Below are positions 53,436 to 61,652 of a DNA stretch of 64,000 nt, one piece after another. How positions within the stretch are numbered: position 1 is the stretch's first letter; each line of letters opens with the position of its first letter. This DNA comes from Novispirillum itersonii subsp. itersonii ATCC 12639 (lineage in GTDB: Bacteria > Pseudomonadota > Alphaproteobacteria > Rhodospirillales > Rhodospirillaceae). The notes under the pieces are model-generated. The model ran no database searches and was not told the DNA's origin. It saw only the letters and a program-made list of their open reading frames with translations. A program made the position numbers and the translations under genes. The DNA lies in NCBI RefSeq assembly GCF_000381985.1, contig NZ_KB907342.1:124001-188000 (forward strand), read 5' to 3'.

Positions 53436-53703
53436 GATTTTTAGCTTCCCCTGACAGCAGAAAGTGCCTGTCCCCAGAGTGAGATCTACCCAGATATTCA
53501 GACAGTCTTCAACCCGTTTTGCGAACTGTTATCGTAAACGTGCATTTACATATTTTTATGGATCCACTATGCCCGATGCTGATCACCCGATACACCTTTC
53601 CGCAGGCGTTCCGGCCGGGTCTGTGACGACCCTGTGGATTGCTCAAACGCTGGGTGGAAGCGCATATTGCTTTTATCTATTGCAGAGTTGATGAGAAGAA
53701 AAC

Positions 53704-54435
53704 ATGAAATTTGATCTATCGGGCCGATGGTTGCCAATCGTCCGTCGTCTGCCGGTTTCTTCTCCCGTGGCGGATGTGGCTTTGACCTTTGACGACGGCC
53801 CGACAGAGGAAACCACCCCGGCCCTGCTGGATCTTCTGGCGGCGCATCAGGCCACCGCGACCTTTTTTCTGTCCGGGGTCCGGGTGGCGGCCCGGCCGGA
53901 TCTGGTTGGGGCGATGGTTGCCGCCGGGCATGCGGTCTATGCCCATGGTTGGGAGCATATCCGGCTGGACCGGGTTGCGCCGGATCAGCTGATTGCGGAT
54001 ATGGCCCGCTGCGAAGAGATTTTATCCAGATTCCGCCCCACTCCGGTCCCGTATCTGATCCGTCTGCCGTATGCCGGGGGATACCGGAACCCCCGGGTTC
54101 ATGCCACCTTGCGCCGGCTGTGGCCGCAGGGGCAGATTGCCCATTGGTCGGGCCACTTTGACGATCCCGGTCTGGCGGCGGGTTGTGCGACAGCCGGACA
54201 GGTGGAGGCTGCGGCACCGGAGCGTGTGCGTCAGGCGTTGGACCGGCCTGATCTGCCGGGCACTGTCCTGCTGATGCATGAGCTGGCTTATGACATTGAC
54301 AGCCCGGTCCGGGCCGAGGTCAGTCTGACCCTGACCCGGCATATTCTGGCGGAGCTGTCGCAGCGGGGCTTGCGCTGTGTGCCGATGCAGCCGCATGCTC
54401 ATCCCCCCGCCTTCAGCCGCTGGCTGCTGCGCTGA
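53704..54435 (+). CDS. Polysaccharide deacetylase (NodB domain)
   Basis: A 243-residue carbohydrate esterase 4 enzyme. The catalytic TFDDGPT motif (Asp30, Asp31) and a metal motif H-G-W-E-H (about 81-85) are present, with LRLPYAGG-like RLPYAGGYR and a late LLMHELAYD. No signal peptide is evident, so it may be cytoplasmic or exported in another way. It would deacetylate N-acetyl sugars of a glycan. The gamma-carbonic-anhydrase-like gene follows after 52 bases. Confidence 0.88.
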   Translation: MKFDLSGRWLPIVRRLPVSSPVADVALTFDDGPTEETTPALLDLLAAHQATATFFLSGVRVAARPDLVGAMVAAGHAVYAHGWEHIRLDRVAPDQLIADMARCEEILSRFRPTPVPYLIRLPYAGGYRNPRVHATLRRLWPQGQIAHWSGHFDDPGLAAGCATAGQVEAAAPERVRQALDRPDLPGTVLLMHELAYDIDSPVRAEVSLTLTRHILAELSQRGLRCVPMQPHAHPPAFSRWLLR

Positions 54436-54487
54436 GGAAAAAACAGCGCCCGCCCTGAACCGGGCCTGACCCGCAGGAGGATGTCTG

Positions 54488-55087
54488 ATGCCCTTTTATG
54501 CCCTTGATGGTGTGCGCCCGGTGGTTGATCCGACGGCTTATGTTCATCCCACCGCCGTTCTGATCGGTGATGTGATCGTCGGCCCCGGCGTTTATGTCGG
54601 GCCGTGCGCTTCCCTGCGCGGTGATTTTGGGCGGCTGCGGCTGGAAGAAGGGGCAAATATTCAGGATAACTGCACCATGCACGGCTTTCCGGGGACGGAA
54701 ACACTGGTGGAGGTGGATGGCCACATCGGTCACGGTGCGGTGCTGCACGGCTGCATTATCCGCCGGGGGGCGCTGGTGGGGATGAACAGTGTGGTGATGG
54801 ACGGGGCCGAGATCGGCGCGGAAAGCATCGTCGCGGCAATGTGCTTCGTCAAAGCCGGGCTGAAGGTGCCGCCCCGCTCTCTGGTGGCCGGGGTGCCGGG
54901 CAAGGTCATGCGCGCCGTGACCGATGAGGAATACGGCTGGAAGACTGCAGGCACCCGTGATTACCAGACGCTGGCCCGCCGCAGCGCTACCGCCATGGTG
55001 GAATGTCAGCCACTGACAGCACTGGATCCTGACCGCCCGGCGATGAATGCGGGCAGCACCAAGCCCCTGTTCGCCACCAAGGGATAA
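54488..55087 (+). CDS. Gamma-carbonic-anhydrase/PaaY-like hexapeptide protein
   Basis: A 199-residue left-handed beta-helix protein. SLRGDFGRLRLEEGANIQDNCTMHG contains the gamma-CA-type Arg/Asp/Gln and metal His positions, followed by GHIGHGAVLHGCII and LVGMNSVVMDG. The pattern is close to PaaY/CaiE-type proteins, which act as thioesterases or carbonic anhydrase-like enzymes. No paa genes are nearby. A strong AGGAGG precedes the ATG. Confidence 0.85.
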   Translation: MPFYALDGVRPVVDPTAYVHPTAVLIGDVIVGPGVYVGPCASLRGDFGRLRLEEGANIQDNCTMHGFPGTETLVEVDGHIGHGAVLHGCIIRRGALVGMNSVVMDGAEIGAESIVAAMCFVKAGLKVPPRSLVAGVPGKVMRAVTDEEYGWKTAGTRDYQTLARRSATAMVECQPLTALDPDRPAMNAGSTKPLFATKG

Positions 55088-55088
55088 C

Positions 55089-56006
55089 TCAGGGCAGAGT
55101 CAGGAGGGGGGCGGCGGCTCCGGTGCCGGAGGACAGGCTGTTCCAGCGCCCCGGTGTCAGGCCGAAGGCTTTTTTAAAATGCCGGGTCAGGTGGCTTTGG
55201 TCGGCAAACCCGGCCTCTGCCGCCACCTGTGCCAGTGGCAGGCCCCCGTCAATCAGGCGGCGGGCAAAGGTCAGGCGCCGCATCAGCAGATAGCGGTGCG
55301 GGGATGTGCCATAAACCGCCCGGAAGGCCCGTGACAGGCTGAAACGGTCCAGTCCCGTCGCCGCTTCAAGGTCGGCAGCCGACAAGGGGGCCGCCACCGC
55401 GTCATCCAGCAGGCTGCGGGCCCGTTCCACCTGTCGCAGGGGTACCCTGCTGCCGGGTCGGCCCCCGGCCCTGCTGTCGCTGTGGCGACACAGGGCATCG
55501 GTGATTCCGGCGAGCAGGGCGGTCAGGGCCAGTTCGTCCTCCGGGCGGGGGGCGGCGGTGGCGGTCTCCAGCGCTGAAAAAGCCCCGATGAGGCCGGACT
55601 GAAGCGCGGGATCTGTCAGGACCGGGGCCGGGACAAAGGGCAACGCCCCGCGCCCGCCCGGCATGGCCTGCGTCACCAGTGCCGGGGAAACATACAGCAT
55701 CGCATACACCAGCGAAGCATCGCTGCCTGCACCGCCGTCGTGTTCTTCATCCGGGTGCAGAACCAGAATCTGCCCCGGCATACTGCGCCGTTCCTCCCCC
55801 CGATAGAAAAACCGCTGCACCCCGCCTAGTGTCAGACCGATGGCGTAGCTGTCATGGCGGTGGGGCTCAAAGACATCGCCGGTGAAGCGGGCGTGCAGGG
55901 CCTCCAGATCCGGGTGGGTTTCAGTCCGGACCATGCGCAGGGTTTCTTCCCGCTCGCACGAACGTTCAAGACCGCCCGGGGCGGGGTAGGGTACTGGATC
56001 GGTCAT
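55089..56006 (-). CDS. AraC-family transcriptional regulator
   Basis: About 305 residues (or 281 if ATG 55934 is used). An N-terminal cupin (EPHRHDSYAIGLTLGGVQRFFYRGEE...) senses a small molecule; the C-terminal two-HTH AraC domain ends ...AEAGFADQSHLTRHFKKAFGLTPGRW. ATG 56006 has a strong GGAGGG but very close spacing, while 55934 has a weak site; the start is uncertain. It is divergent from the DUF2000 gene, its likely target, and ends one base from the hexapeptide gene. Confidence 0.88.
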   Translation of the reverse strand: MTDPVPYPAPGGLERSCEREETLRMVRTETHPDLEALHARFTGDVFEPHRHDSYAIGLTLGGVQRFFYRGEERRSMPGQILVLHPDEEHDGGAGSDASLVYAMLYVSPALVTQAMPGGRGALPFVPAPVLTDPALQSGLIGAFSALETATAAPRPEDELALTALLAGITDALCRHSDSRAGGRPGSRVPLRQVERARSLLDDAVAAPLSAADLEAATGLDRFSLSRAFRAVYGTSPHRYLLMRRLTFARRLIDGGLPLAQVAAEAGFADQSHLTRHFKKAFGLTPGRWNSLSSGTGAAAPLLTLP

Positions 56007-56117
56007 TCCCTCCGGGCTCCCCGTGGTTATCGCGTGTCTGCCCGTTTCGCACAGAACCGGGGGGCCGCACAGAACCGGGGACCACGTGTGCGCCCGGGGC
56101 AGCAGGAGACCAGTCTG

Positions 56118-56525
56118 ATGTTTGAGACCAAGATTGCAATGGTTCTGCGTGATGATTTGCCGGTGTGGCAGAAGCTGAATGTGACCGCTTTTCTGATGTC
56201 CGGGGTGGTGGCAGGGGCGCCGGAGGTGATCGGAGCCCCTTATTTTGACCGCAGCGGTCAGGAATACCATCGCCTGTCGATCCAGCCGGTGGTGGTGCTG
56301 GCGGCGGATGCTGCGCAGATGGCAGTGATTCACCGCCGGTCACTGGAACGTGAGGTGAAGACCGCGCTGTTTATCGAAGAAATGTTCACCTCTAATCATG
56401 ATGCCGAAAACCGTCAGGTGTTCTCTGCATTCGGGCCGGAAGATGCCAAAGTGGTGGGCATCGGTCTGCGGGCTGACCGCAGGATTGTCGATAAGATCAC
56501 CAAAGGGGCATGTAAGCACCCCTGA
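56118..56525 (+). CDS. DUF2000 family protein
   Basis: A 135-residue protein beginning FETKIAMVLRDDLPVWQKLNVTAFL, the typical DUF2000 opening, followed by PEVIGAPYFD and a polar second half. The family is cytoplasmic with an alpha/beta fold and no known function. AGGAG lies about 9 bases before the ATG at 56118. It is divergent from an AraC regulator, an arrangement suggesting inducible expression. Confidence 0.85.
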   Translation: MFETKIAMVLRDDLPVWQKLNVTAFLMSGVVAGAPEVIGAPYFDRSGQEYHRLSIQPVVVLAADAAQMAVIHRRSLEREVKTALFIEEMFTSNHDAENRQVFSAFGPEDAKVVGIGLRADRRIVDKITKGACKHP

Positions 56526-56599
56526 TAAGGGTTTTATTTCGAAAAACACTTTATGATAGAGTTGACCCGGTTTCCGATGTCTCGGTTCTGGGGGGTGTC

Positions 56600-56770
56600 A
56601 TGTCTCTGTCGTCCGGTATCCGCCTGTTTGTGGTTCTGCTGGCGGTCAGCCTGTCTGGCCCGGTGGCCGTTGCGGCTGATTTTGATCATGGGGGCGGCTG
56701 CCGCAAAAGCTCGCCCCCCGGCCGCTGCTGTCATATGGACCGCAAGGCCGGGGTGGAACATTGCCACTAA
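56600..56770 (+). CDS. Small secreted Cys/His-rich protein
   Basis: A 56-residue reading frame: a signal peptide (hydrophobic core VVLLAVSLSG, likely cleavage after VAA) and a mature part of about 30 residues with GGGCRKSSPPGRCCHMDR and a GVEHCH ending. The Cys and His residues in C-x8-CCH...HCH spacing look like a metal-binding or YHYH-type micro-domain. A GGGGGG stretch precedes the ATG. The regular signal peptide and the Cys/His pattern make it a real gene rather than chance. Function is unknown. Confidence 0.65.
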   Translation: MSLSSGIRLFVVLLAVSLSGPVAVAADFDHGGGCRKSSPPGRCCHMDRKAGVEHCH

Positions 56771-56879
56771 CCTTTTTTATCTCTAGAGTAGTGTTGACTG
56801 CAGAGAAACAATTAAAATACTCTTCACCCCATCAATTCCCCGTAGTTTTCTATATGCGTGAAAAGGGTAGGGAGGAATC

Positions 56880-58445
56880 GTGAAAGGGGGGAGGAATGAT
56901 GGCGGTGAGAGGGGTGATAGTTTTGAATATAAAGACGATGGTCTTGTAGGTCTTAGGGAGCTTCCGGGATTTTTTACTGCTTTATTCATGAATTTTGTGC
57001 ATAGATTAAAGGATGTTTTTTTAGGAAATGATTTTGGTGGTGAAAATTTCTCATGGCGAATTATAGTCCAGGTTAGAACGTACTCTGTTGCCTTAGCATT
57101 CTTTATCATATGGTCTGTGTCGAGCCTTCTTGTTCAGAAGCTGGATCCCTTTGGGATGATGAAGGCGCTCGATTCTTATTCTAGCGAATTGGTGGAGCGG
57201 TTGGCTGCCCCCTTCTACGGGTCTGCGGCTCAGGATGAAATCGCGGTTGTCCTGATTAATGAAAGAACGTTGGAGAGCCGGCAGACATCGTGGCCGCCTC
57301 GCTACACATATTATGAAGAGGTTGTCCGCCGCGTGCTGGCCTCGCAGCCGAAAGCTGTTTTCGTTGACGTCATCCTGAAAGACCATCGGGCCTATGATGA
57401 CACATTGCCGACCGCCGTTGCCGCCCTGCGGGAGGATATTCAGGAGCTTGGTGATGCAGCACCACCCATTTTATTTGCGAAGATGGATGCTGCAGGCAGC
57501 AGCTTATTTCGTGAGGCCGGTGTTTCCGAGGTTTTGACGGCTTGGGCGAATACGTCCGGAGCTTATCCCTTGGTTGTGACGCCGGGTATTTCTTATGGGG
57601 CGAACTCTGCCCTTGTGAATGCCGAAAAAAAGCAGGAACCACCGCCCTGTCAAAACGGACTCAATCCTGAGACTGCGGCGATGGCCCTTTATCGGATTGC
57701 CTGTGACGGTAACAATCCGGCTTGCGCGGAAAGTGCCAGCCTGATGAGCGGGGATGCTCTGTGCCGACCAGTGCAGGTCCAGTGGGGGCGTATGGTGTCG
57801 CCGATCATGCAGGAGCAAAGCCAGATCGAAGTCGCGGGCTGTGACATGAATGTGTCAGAGGGGGCTGGGCGGTTCTGGAGCTTTTTACGGATTACGGCTT
57901 TGGCTCTGGTGCAGGCTCTTGATGATGATGCGCAGGAAGAAGGTCGGCAGAGGTGCCCCTATACCGTGACGGTGATGGAGGACAATCTGGGGACGGAAGA
58001 GGCTGACCGTCTTCTGAAAAACCGGATTGTTCTGATCGGCACCAATCTTGATGGGATCCATGATCTCGTCAAAAGTCCCGTCCATGGAATGATCCCCGGT
58101 GTCTATCTGCACGCTATGGCTTTGGACAATTTGATGACATGGGGGCGTGGACACTACAGTACATCTAAGAATGAGTTTCCTATATTGATTGCTCTTGGTG
58201 CTTTAACGGCACTTGCTGTTAGTATTTTGTTGCGTTCTCGCCCGCGTCGGGTGCGTTTATGGTTACATTTTTTAGCTATTTTTATGGTTTTGGTTCCGAG
58301 TCTTGTTCTGTATTTTGTATTTCGTCAGCCTCCATTGGATTGGCTTGGTCTTTTTATTTTAGTTGAATTGATTCTTCATCTGCCTCATTGGAAGTCTCAG
58401 GATCGTGGTGGTGTTGTAGAGTTATCGGAAGGAGGGAAGGGGTGA
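56880..58445 (+). CDS. Effector-less CHASE2-domain membrane protein
   Basis: About 521 residues. TM1 lies at about 67-86; a large extracytoplasmic CHASE2 sensor follows (about 115-430, opening with IAVVLINERTLE, WPPRYTYYEEVVRRVL, VFVDVIL and later RIVLIGTNLDGIHDLV and HGMIPGVYLHAMALDNL). Three more helices come after (about 434-451, 462-481, 489-502) and only a short cytoplasmic tail. CHASE2 is normally fused to a kinase or cyclase; here no output domain exists. Start is GTG 56880 after GGGAGGA. It overlaps the next gene by four bases. Both ends of the gene are AT-rich relative to neighbours. Confidence 0.85.
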   Translation: MKGGRNDGGERGDSFEYKDDGLVGLRELPGFFTALFMNFVHRLKDVFLGNDFGGENFSWRIIVQVRTYSVALAFFIIWSVSSLLVQKLDPFGMMKALDSYSSELVERLAAPFYGSAAQDEIAVVLINERTLESRQTSWPPRYTYYEEVVRRVLASQPKAVFVDVILKDHRAYDDTLPTAVAALREDIQELGDAAPPILFAKMDAAGSSLFREAGVSEVLTAWANTSGAYPLVVTPGISYGANSALVNAEKKQEPPPCQNGLNPETAAMALYRIACDGNNPACAESASLMSGDALCRPVQVQWGRMVSPIMQEQSQIEVAGCDMNVSEGAGRFWSFLRITALALVQALDDDAQEEGRQRCPYTVTVMEDNLGTEEADRLLKNRIVLIGTNLDGIHDLVKSPVHGMIPGVYLHAMALDNLMTWGRGHYSTSKNEFPILIALGALTALAVSILLRSRPRRVRLWLHFLAIFMVLVPSLVLYFVFRQPPLDWLGLFILVELILHLPHWKSQDRGGVVELSEGGKG

Positions 58446-58822
58446 ATAAAATGCGGGTGGTTCTGTTTGGACGTCTTGTGCTGATTGCGGGCATCATGCT
58501 GGCCGGGGGATCCTCATATGCAGAGGATCGGCAGGAAGTGCTGGGTTTTAAAATCCAGAACCCTAAAATTTACACGATTAACGGAGACCGGTTTATCCGA
58601 TCCGGCACCCTGTCTGCTTTGCCGCCGCTTCCGGCACCTGTTTTGGCTGAAGATTCGCGGGGATATGTCCAGATTCAAACAAATGAAGGGCCGGTTTGGG
58701 TCGATCGGGTGCAGGTTCTGCTAAAATTATCAGCAGGGGCCAAATGCCCGACCGGCAGCGTGACTGTGTCGACTGACCGGATGAATGCCGGAGTCCGCGG
58801 CGCGGGAGAAGGGTGCAAATGA
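58442..58822 (+). CDS. Small exported protein (possible SH3-like), second gene of CHASE2 operon
   Basis: 126 residues with an N-terminal signal peptide (LFGRLVLIAGIMLAGGSSYA|ED). The mature part has beta-rich stretches ending RGYVQIQTNEGPVWVDRVQVLL, which resembles a bacterial SH3-like repeat, then a Cys-containing tail. GTG 58442 overlaps the CHASE2 stop (GTGA) with AGGAGG six bases upstream; ATG 58451 is possible. The stop overlaps the protease start (ATGA). It may be a periplasmic adaptor between the CHASE2 sensor and the protease; this is inference. Confidence 0.72.
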   Translation: MNKMRVVLFGRLVLIAGIMLAGGSSYAEDRQEVLGFKIQNPKIYTINGDRFIRSGTLSALPPLPAPVLAEDSRGYVQIQTNEGPVWVDRVQVLLKLSAGAKCPTGSVTVSTDRMNAGVRGAGEGCK

Positions 58823-60360
58823 TGAAAGTGTGGTCTGCTTTGGCCTCTTTGCGCGCCTGTTCTATCATGGGGGCAGCGCTTTTTGTTCTTTCCGGGTGTC
58901 AGACGCAGGACTCTATGCGTGAGCTGATCGCGGGTTCTGCGGAGCAGAAGCCTTTACTGCACAGAAAAATTGCAGAGGGGCCAGCGCTTGGGCAGGTGGC
59001 ATCACTGGATGGGACTGGAGAAGATTTTTATACTGTCCGGTTACAGATGGGTGTGGCGAAGCACCCGGATCTGGATAAATACCTGAATGACCTGTTGGGT
59101 AAAGTGCAGGCAACGTTGCCGACCTCTCCTGCACCCGCACGCATATATATAACACCAGAGCCAACTTTTACGGCTTTCGGTCAGGCCAGCGGAAACATCT
59201 TTATTGCGCATGGCATGTTGTCTTCACTTGAGAGTGAGGATGAGGTTGTCGCTCTTATTGCCCATGAATACGCTCATGTTCTTATGGAACACTATAGTAC
59301 AGACATTATATCTGATCTGTCTGGGGGTCTGTACGGGGGTGCAACCTTATACATGATGGCGCGCCACAATCAAAAGGGGCGCATGGATGATACTCTGGTG
59401 CGTCAGGCGTTGGTGAATGAGGCTGTCTTAGAGTTCAGCAGCACAGGCCTCATGCCTTCCTTGAGTCGGGAGCAGGAAAGTCAGGCTGATCGGCTTGGAA
59501 TGGATCTTCTCCTGCGTGCCGGCTACTCCCCAGTGGGGATGACGGCCCTTTTAGACCGTATGCATACTTGGGAAGGGATCAGTAACAGCCGTAAGGTCGA
59601 GCGGGCGGAGCGGCTCTCTGCCTTCCAGGCGGCTGAAGGAGAGGAGGCGACAAAGCGGCCCGAAGGGACGGCTGCATCGCCACAGATCCCAAGTTTCTCG
59701 GCTGCCTTTGCTGCCATGCTGGATCATGCTTCGCAGGGCGTTCAGGCTTTGAAGGCCGAACTATCCAAAAAGCACGACGACGCTGCCGACCGTGGGCGCG
59801 AGATTGCTGCGTATCAGGATCAGTTCTATGCCGACCTTGACCGCCCGCCGTTGACGGTCAAACCTTGGCTGGCCTTGAAGGAGAAGCGCCACGTCAAAGC
59901 CTTCTTCGAGGGGATGCAAGAGATCAATGACGTGGCAGAACTGCTTTCTGGTCAGTCTGGAAAAGAGGCCCTTGCGAGGGCACGGAAAGTGAAAGCTGGG
60001 GCTGCAGGTCACCTTCCTTCCGCACGCAATCTGTTGACGAGGGCAGAAATGCAGGCCGGAAACCGTGACACGGCGACAGCCTTGATGCGAGCGGCTGTTC
60101 AGTCAGAGGATTCTCTTTGGCAGGAGCATGAGCGTTATATCATGTATCAGCTCGGAGAGTCGGCGACGAAAGGTCGGGAGGCTGCGGAGGCAAGTTATGA
60201 CCGCCTGGGAAGCCCTCAGAGCATGTTACCGCTGATGATAAAACTGTATATGAGAGATAATAGAATAATACAGGCAGACATGTTTTTGCTTAGTTGTATC
60301 AAAATCGGGAAGCCTGATCTGTCGGCGGAGTGTCATAAGGCCTATAAGGGAATCGTATAG
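58819..60360 (+). CDS. M48-family metalloprotease lipoprotein
   Basis: A 513-residue lipoprotein (lipobox LSGC, Cys27). The zinc site HEYAH is at residues 149-153, with the third ligand Glu in QESQADRLGMDLL (about 221), as in M48 peptidases such as BepA/LoiP. After the catalytic domain comes a long helical, TPR-like C-terminal half, again BepA-like in layout. BepA checks outer-membrane protein assembly. ATG 58819 overlaps the upstream stop, so it is the third coupled gene of the CHASE2 operon. The 3' end is AT-rich; no clear terminator follows. Confidence 0.88.
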   Translation: MMKVWSALASLRACSIMGAALFVLSGCQTQDSMRELIAGSAEQKPLLHRKIAEGPALGQVASLDGTGEDFYTVRLQMGVAKHPDLDKYLNDLLGKVQATLPTSPAPARIYITPEPTFTAFGQASGNIFIAHGMLSSLESEDEVVALIAHEYAHVLMEHYSTDIISDLSGGLYGGATLYMMARHNQKGRMDDTLVRQALVNEAVLEFSSTGLMPSLSREQESQADRLGMDLLLRAGYSPVGMTALLDRMHTWEGISNSRKVERAERLSAFQAAEGEEATKRPEGTAASPQIPSFSAAFAAMLDHASQGVQALKAELSKKHDDAADRGREIAAYQDQFYADLDRPPLTVKPWLALKEKRHVKAFFEGMQEINDVAELLSGQSGKEALARARKVKAGAAGHLPSARNLLTRAEMQAGNRDTATALMRAAVQSEDSLWQEHERYIMYQLGESATKGREAAEASYDRLGSPQSMLPLMIKLYMRDNRIIQADMFLLSCIKIGKPDLSAECHKAYKGIV

Positions 60361-60456
60361 GGAATCACATCTAATTTCTGGTCCAATGGCCTCTCAATTT
60401 ATTTCTTCTAGAGGGCAGTTAGGATTGGTGATCTGTATGTAAAGGGATGGTGGATT

Positions 60457-61470
60457 TTACCGTACCGGGACTGAAACCTTGAACGTCACGTCCCCCCGTT
60501 TCAAGGGGTGGCGGCAGTAGCTGCAGACGGTGGCGGTTGCCAGCGGGGTATCGATGCAGTGGTGATGCAGGCCGACAGCAGCCTCGGGCACCAGCCAGCG
60601 TTCTCCCCAGCGGTGCAGGGCCATGATCACCGGGTAGAGGTCCCGGCCTTTGCGGGTCAGCCGGTATTCGTAGCGCAGCGGATGGTCCTGATAAGCGATC
60701 CGCCGCACGACGCCGGCTTCGACCAGAAGCCGCAGCCGATCCGCCAGAATATTGGTCGCGGCTTTCAGTTCCTTCTGGAATTCGTCATAACGGCGGATGC
60801 CCAGCAGCAGCGCCGAAATCAGCAGCGGGGTCCACTGGTCCCCGATCAGCTCTGCTGCCTGCAGCATCGACGGGTCGCCGGGGATCTGCCCCGGCCCCGG
60901 CGGGCGGCTGCGCCGTTGTGGGCTGCCGTCTTCCAGCGCGGCTTCCGCTGCTTCGATCTGCTCCGCCTCCACCCGGTAGGCGACTTCACGCGGCAACACG
61001 GGCTGTCCGCAGTCCAGGCAGACCGTGACCGGGTCGAAGGCCTGACCGCACAGGCGGTGTCGCAGACGGTCCGGCACCGTGGTGCCGGCATTTTTCGGGC
61101 CGTGCGTGATCTCCCAATGCCAGACCGAGACCGCGAAATCGTAGAGATCTTCCCCCATCGGGGTCAGCAGATAATCGTCCCGGGGCGGGTGGCTCTGATA
61201 GGGGTGACGGGCCAGAACCCCGCGCGTGGTCAGGGTTGCCAGACGTTTGGTCAGGGTGCTGCGTGGGGCCCCGGTGGTCTGGACGAATTCATCAAAGCGG
61301 GTGCGGCCCAGAAAGGCATCGCGCACCACCAGAAAACTCCAGCGGTCCCCCAGCAGCCGGATGGCATGCGCGGCCGGGCTGTTGCGGATCACCTTTCCCA
61401 GCGCCACCGGCAGATCGGGGCGTCCGGTGGGGGAAACGGGCGGCAGCGGGGGCGAGACAGGCTGGTGCAC
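60457..61470 (-). CDS. HxlR-type regulator with two tandem winged-helix domains
   Basis: A 337-residue protein with two HxlR-like units: about 30-120 (RLLGDRWSFLVVRDAFLGRTRFDEF...) and about 205-295 (ELIGDQWTPLLISALLLGIRRYDEF...). Each is followed by a cysteine pair (CLDC near 150 and CSYC near 320) that may bind zinc or sense oxidants. Normal HxlR proteins are about 110-150 residues and work as dimers, so this is a covalent pseudo-dimer. Start GTG 61470. It is divergent from glnD by 182 bases. Its target is unknown. Confidence 0.85.
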   Translation of the reverse strand: MHQPVSPPLPPVSPTGRPDLPVALGKVIRNSPAAHAIRLLGDRWSFLVVRDAFLGRTRFDEFVQTTGAPRSTLTKRLATLTTRGVLARHPYQSHPPRDDYLLTPMGEDLYDFAVSVWHWEITHGPKNAGTTVPDRLRHRLCGQAFDPVTVCLDCGQPVLPREVAYRVEAEQIEAAEAALEDGSPQRRSRPPGPGQIPGDPSMLQAAELIGDQWTPLLISALLLGIRRYDEFQKELKAATNILADRLRLLVEAGVVRRIAYQDHPLRYEYRLTRKGRDLYPVIMALHRWGERWLVPEAAVGLHHHCIDTPLATATVCSYCRHPLKRGDVTFKVSVPVR

Positions 61471-61652
61471 GGGCGGGGCTGACCTTTATCAAGCAGGCAG
61501 AGGGAAACCAATGTTTTGCTTAAAAACACTGCACTGAGATGGCAGTGCCAAACAAATCAGCAGTCTACATCCTTTGGGCACTGGCGGTTTGTCCGTCAGT
61601 GCCTATAGTGAACAGCACACTGCGTATTCCGTAAAGGGGGGCCGCCGCCACT

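Noticed and set aside
53464-53691. Short plus-strand frame between the glycosyltransferase and deacetylase genes
   Set aside because: No ribosome site, no domain, and irregular composition in an AT-rich promoter-like region.
61550-61625. TATAGT box ahead of glnD
   Set aside because: A good -10-like hexamer occurs, but no -35 box lies at 16-18 bases spacing, so no promoter is called.
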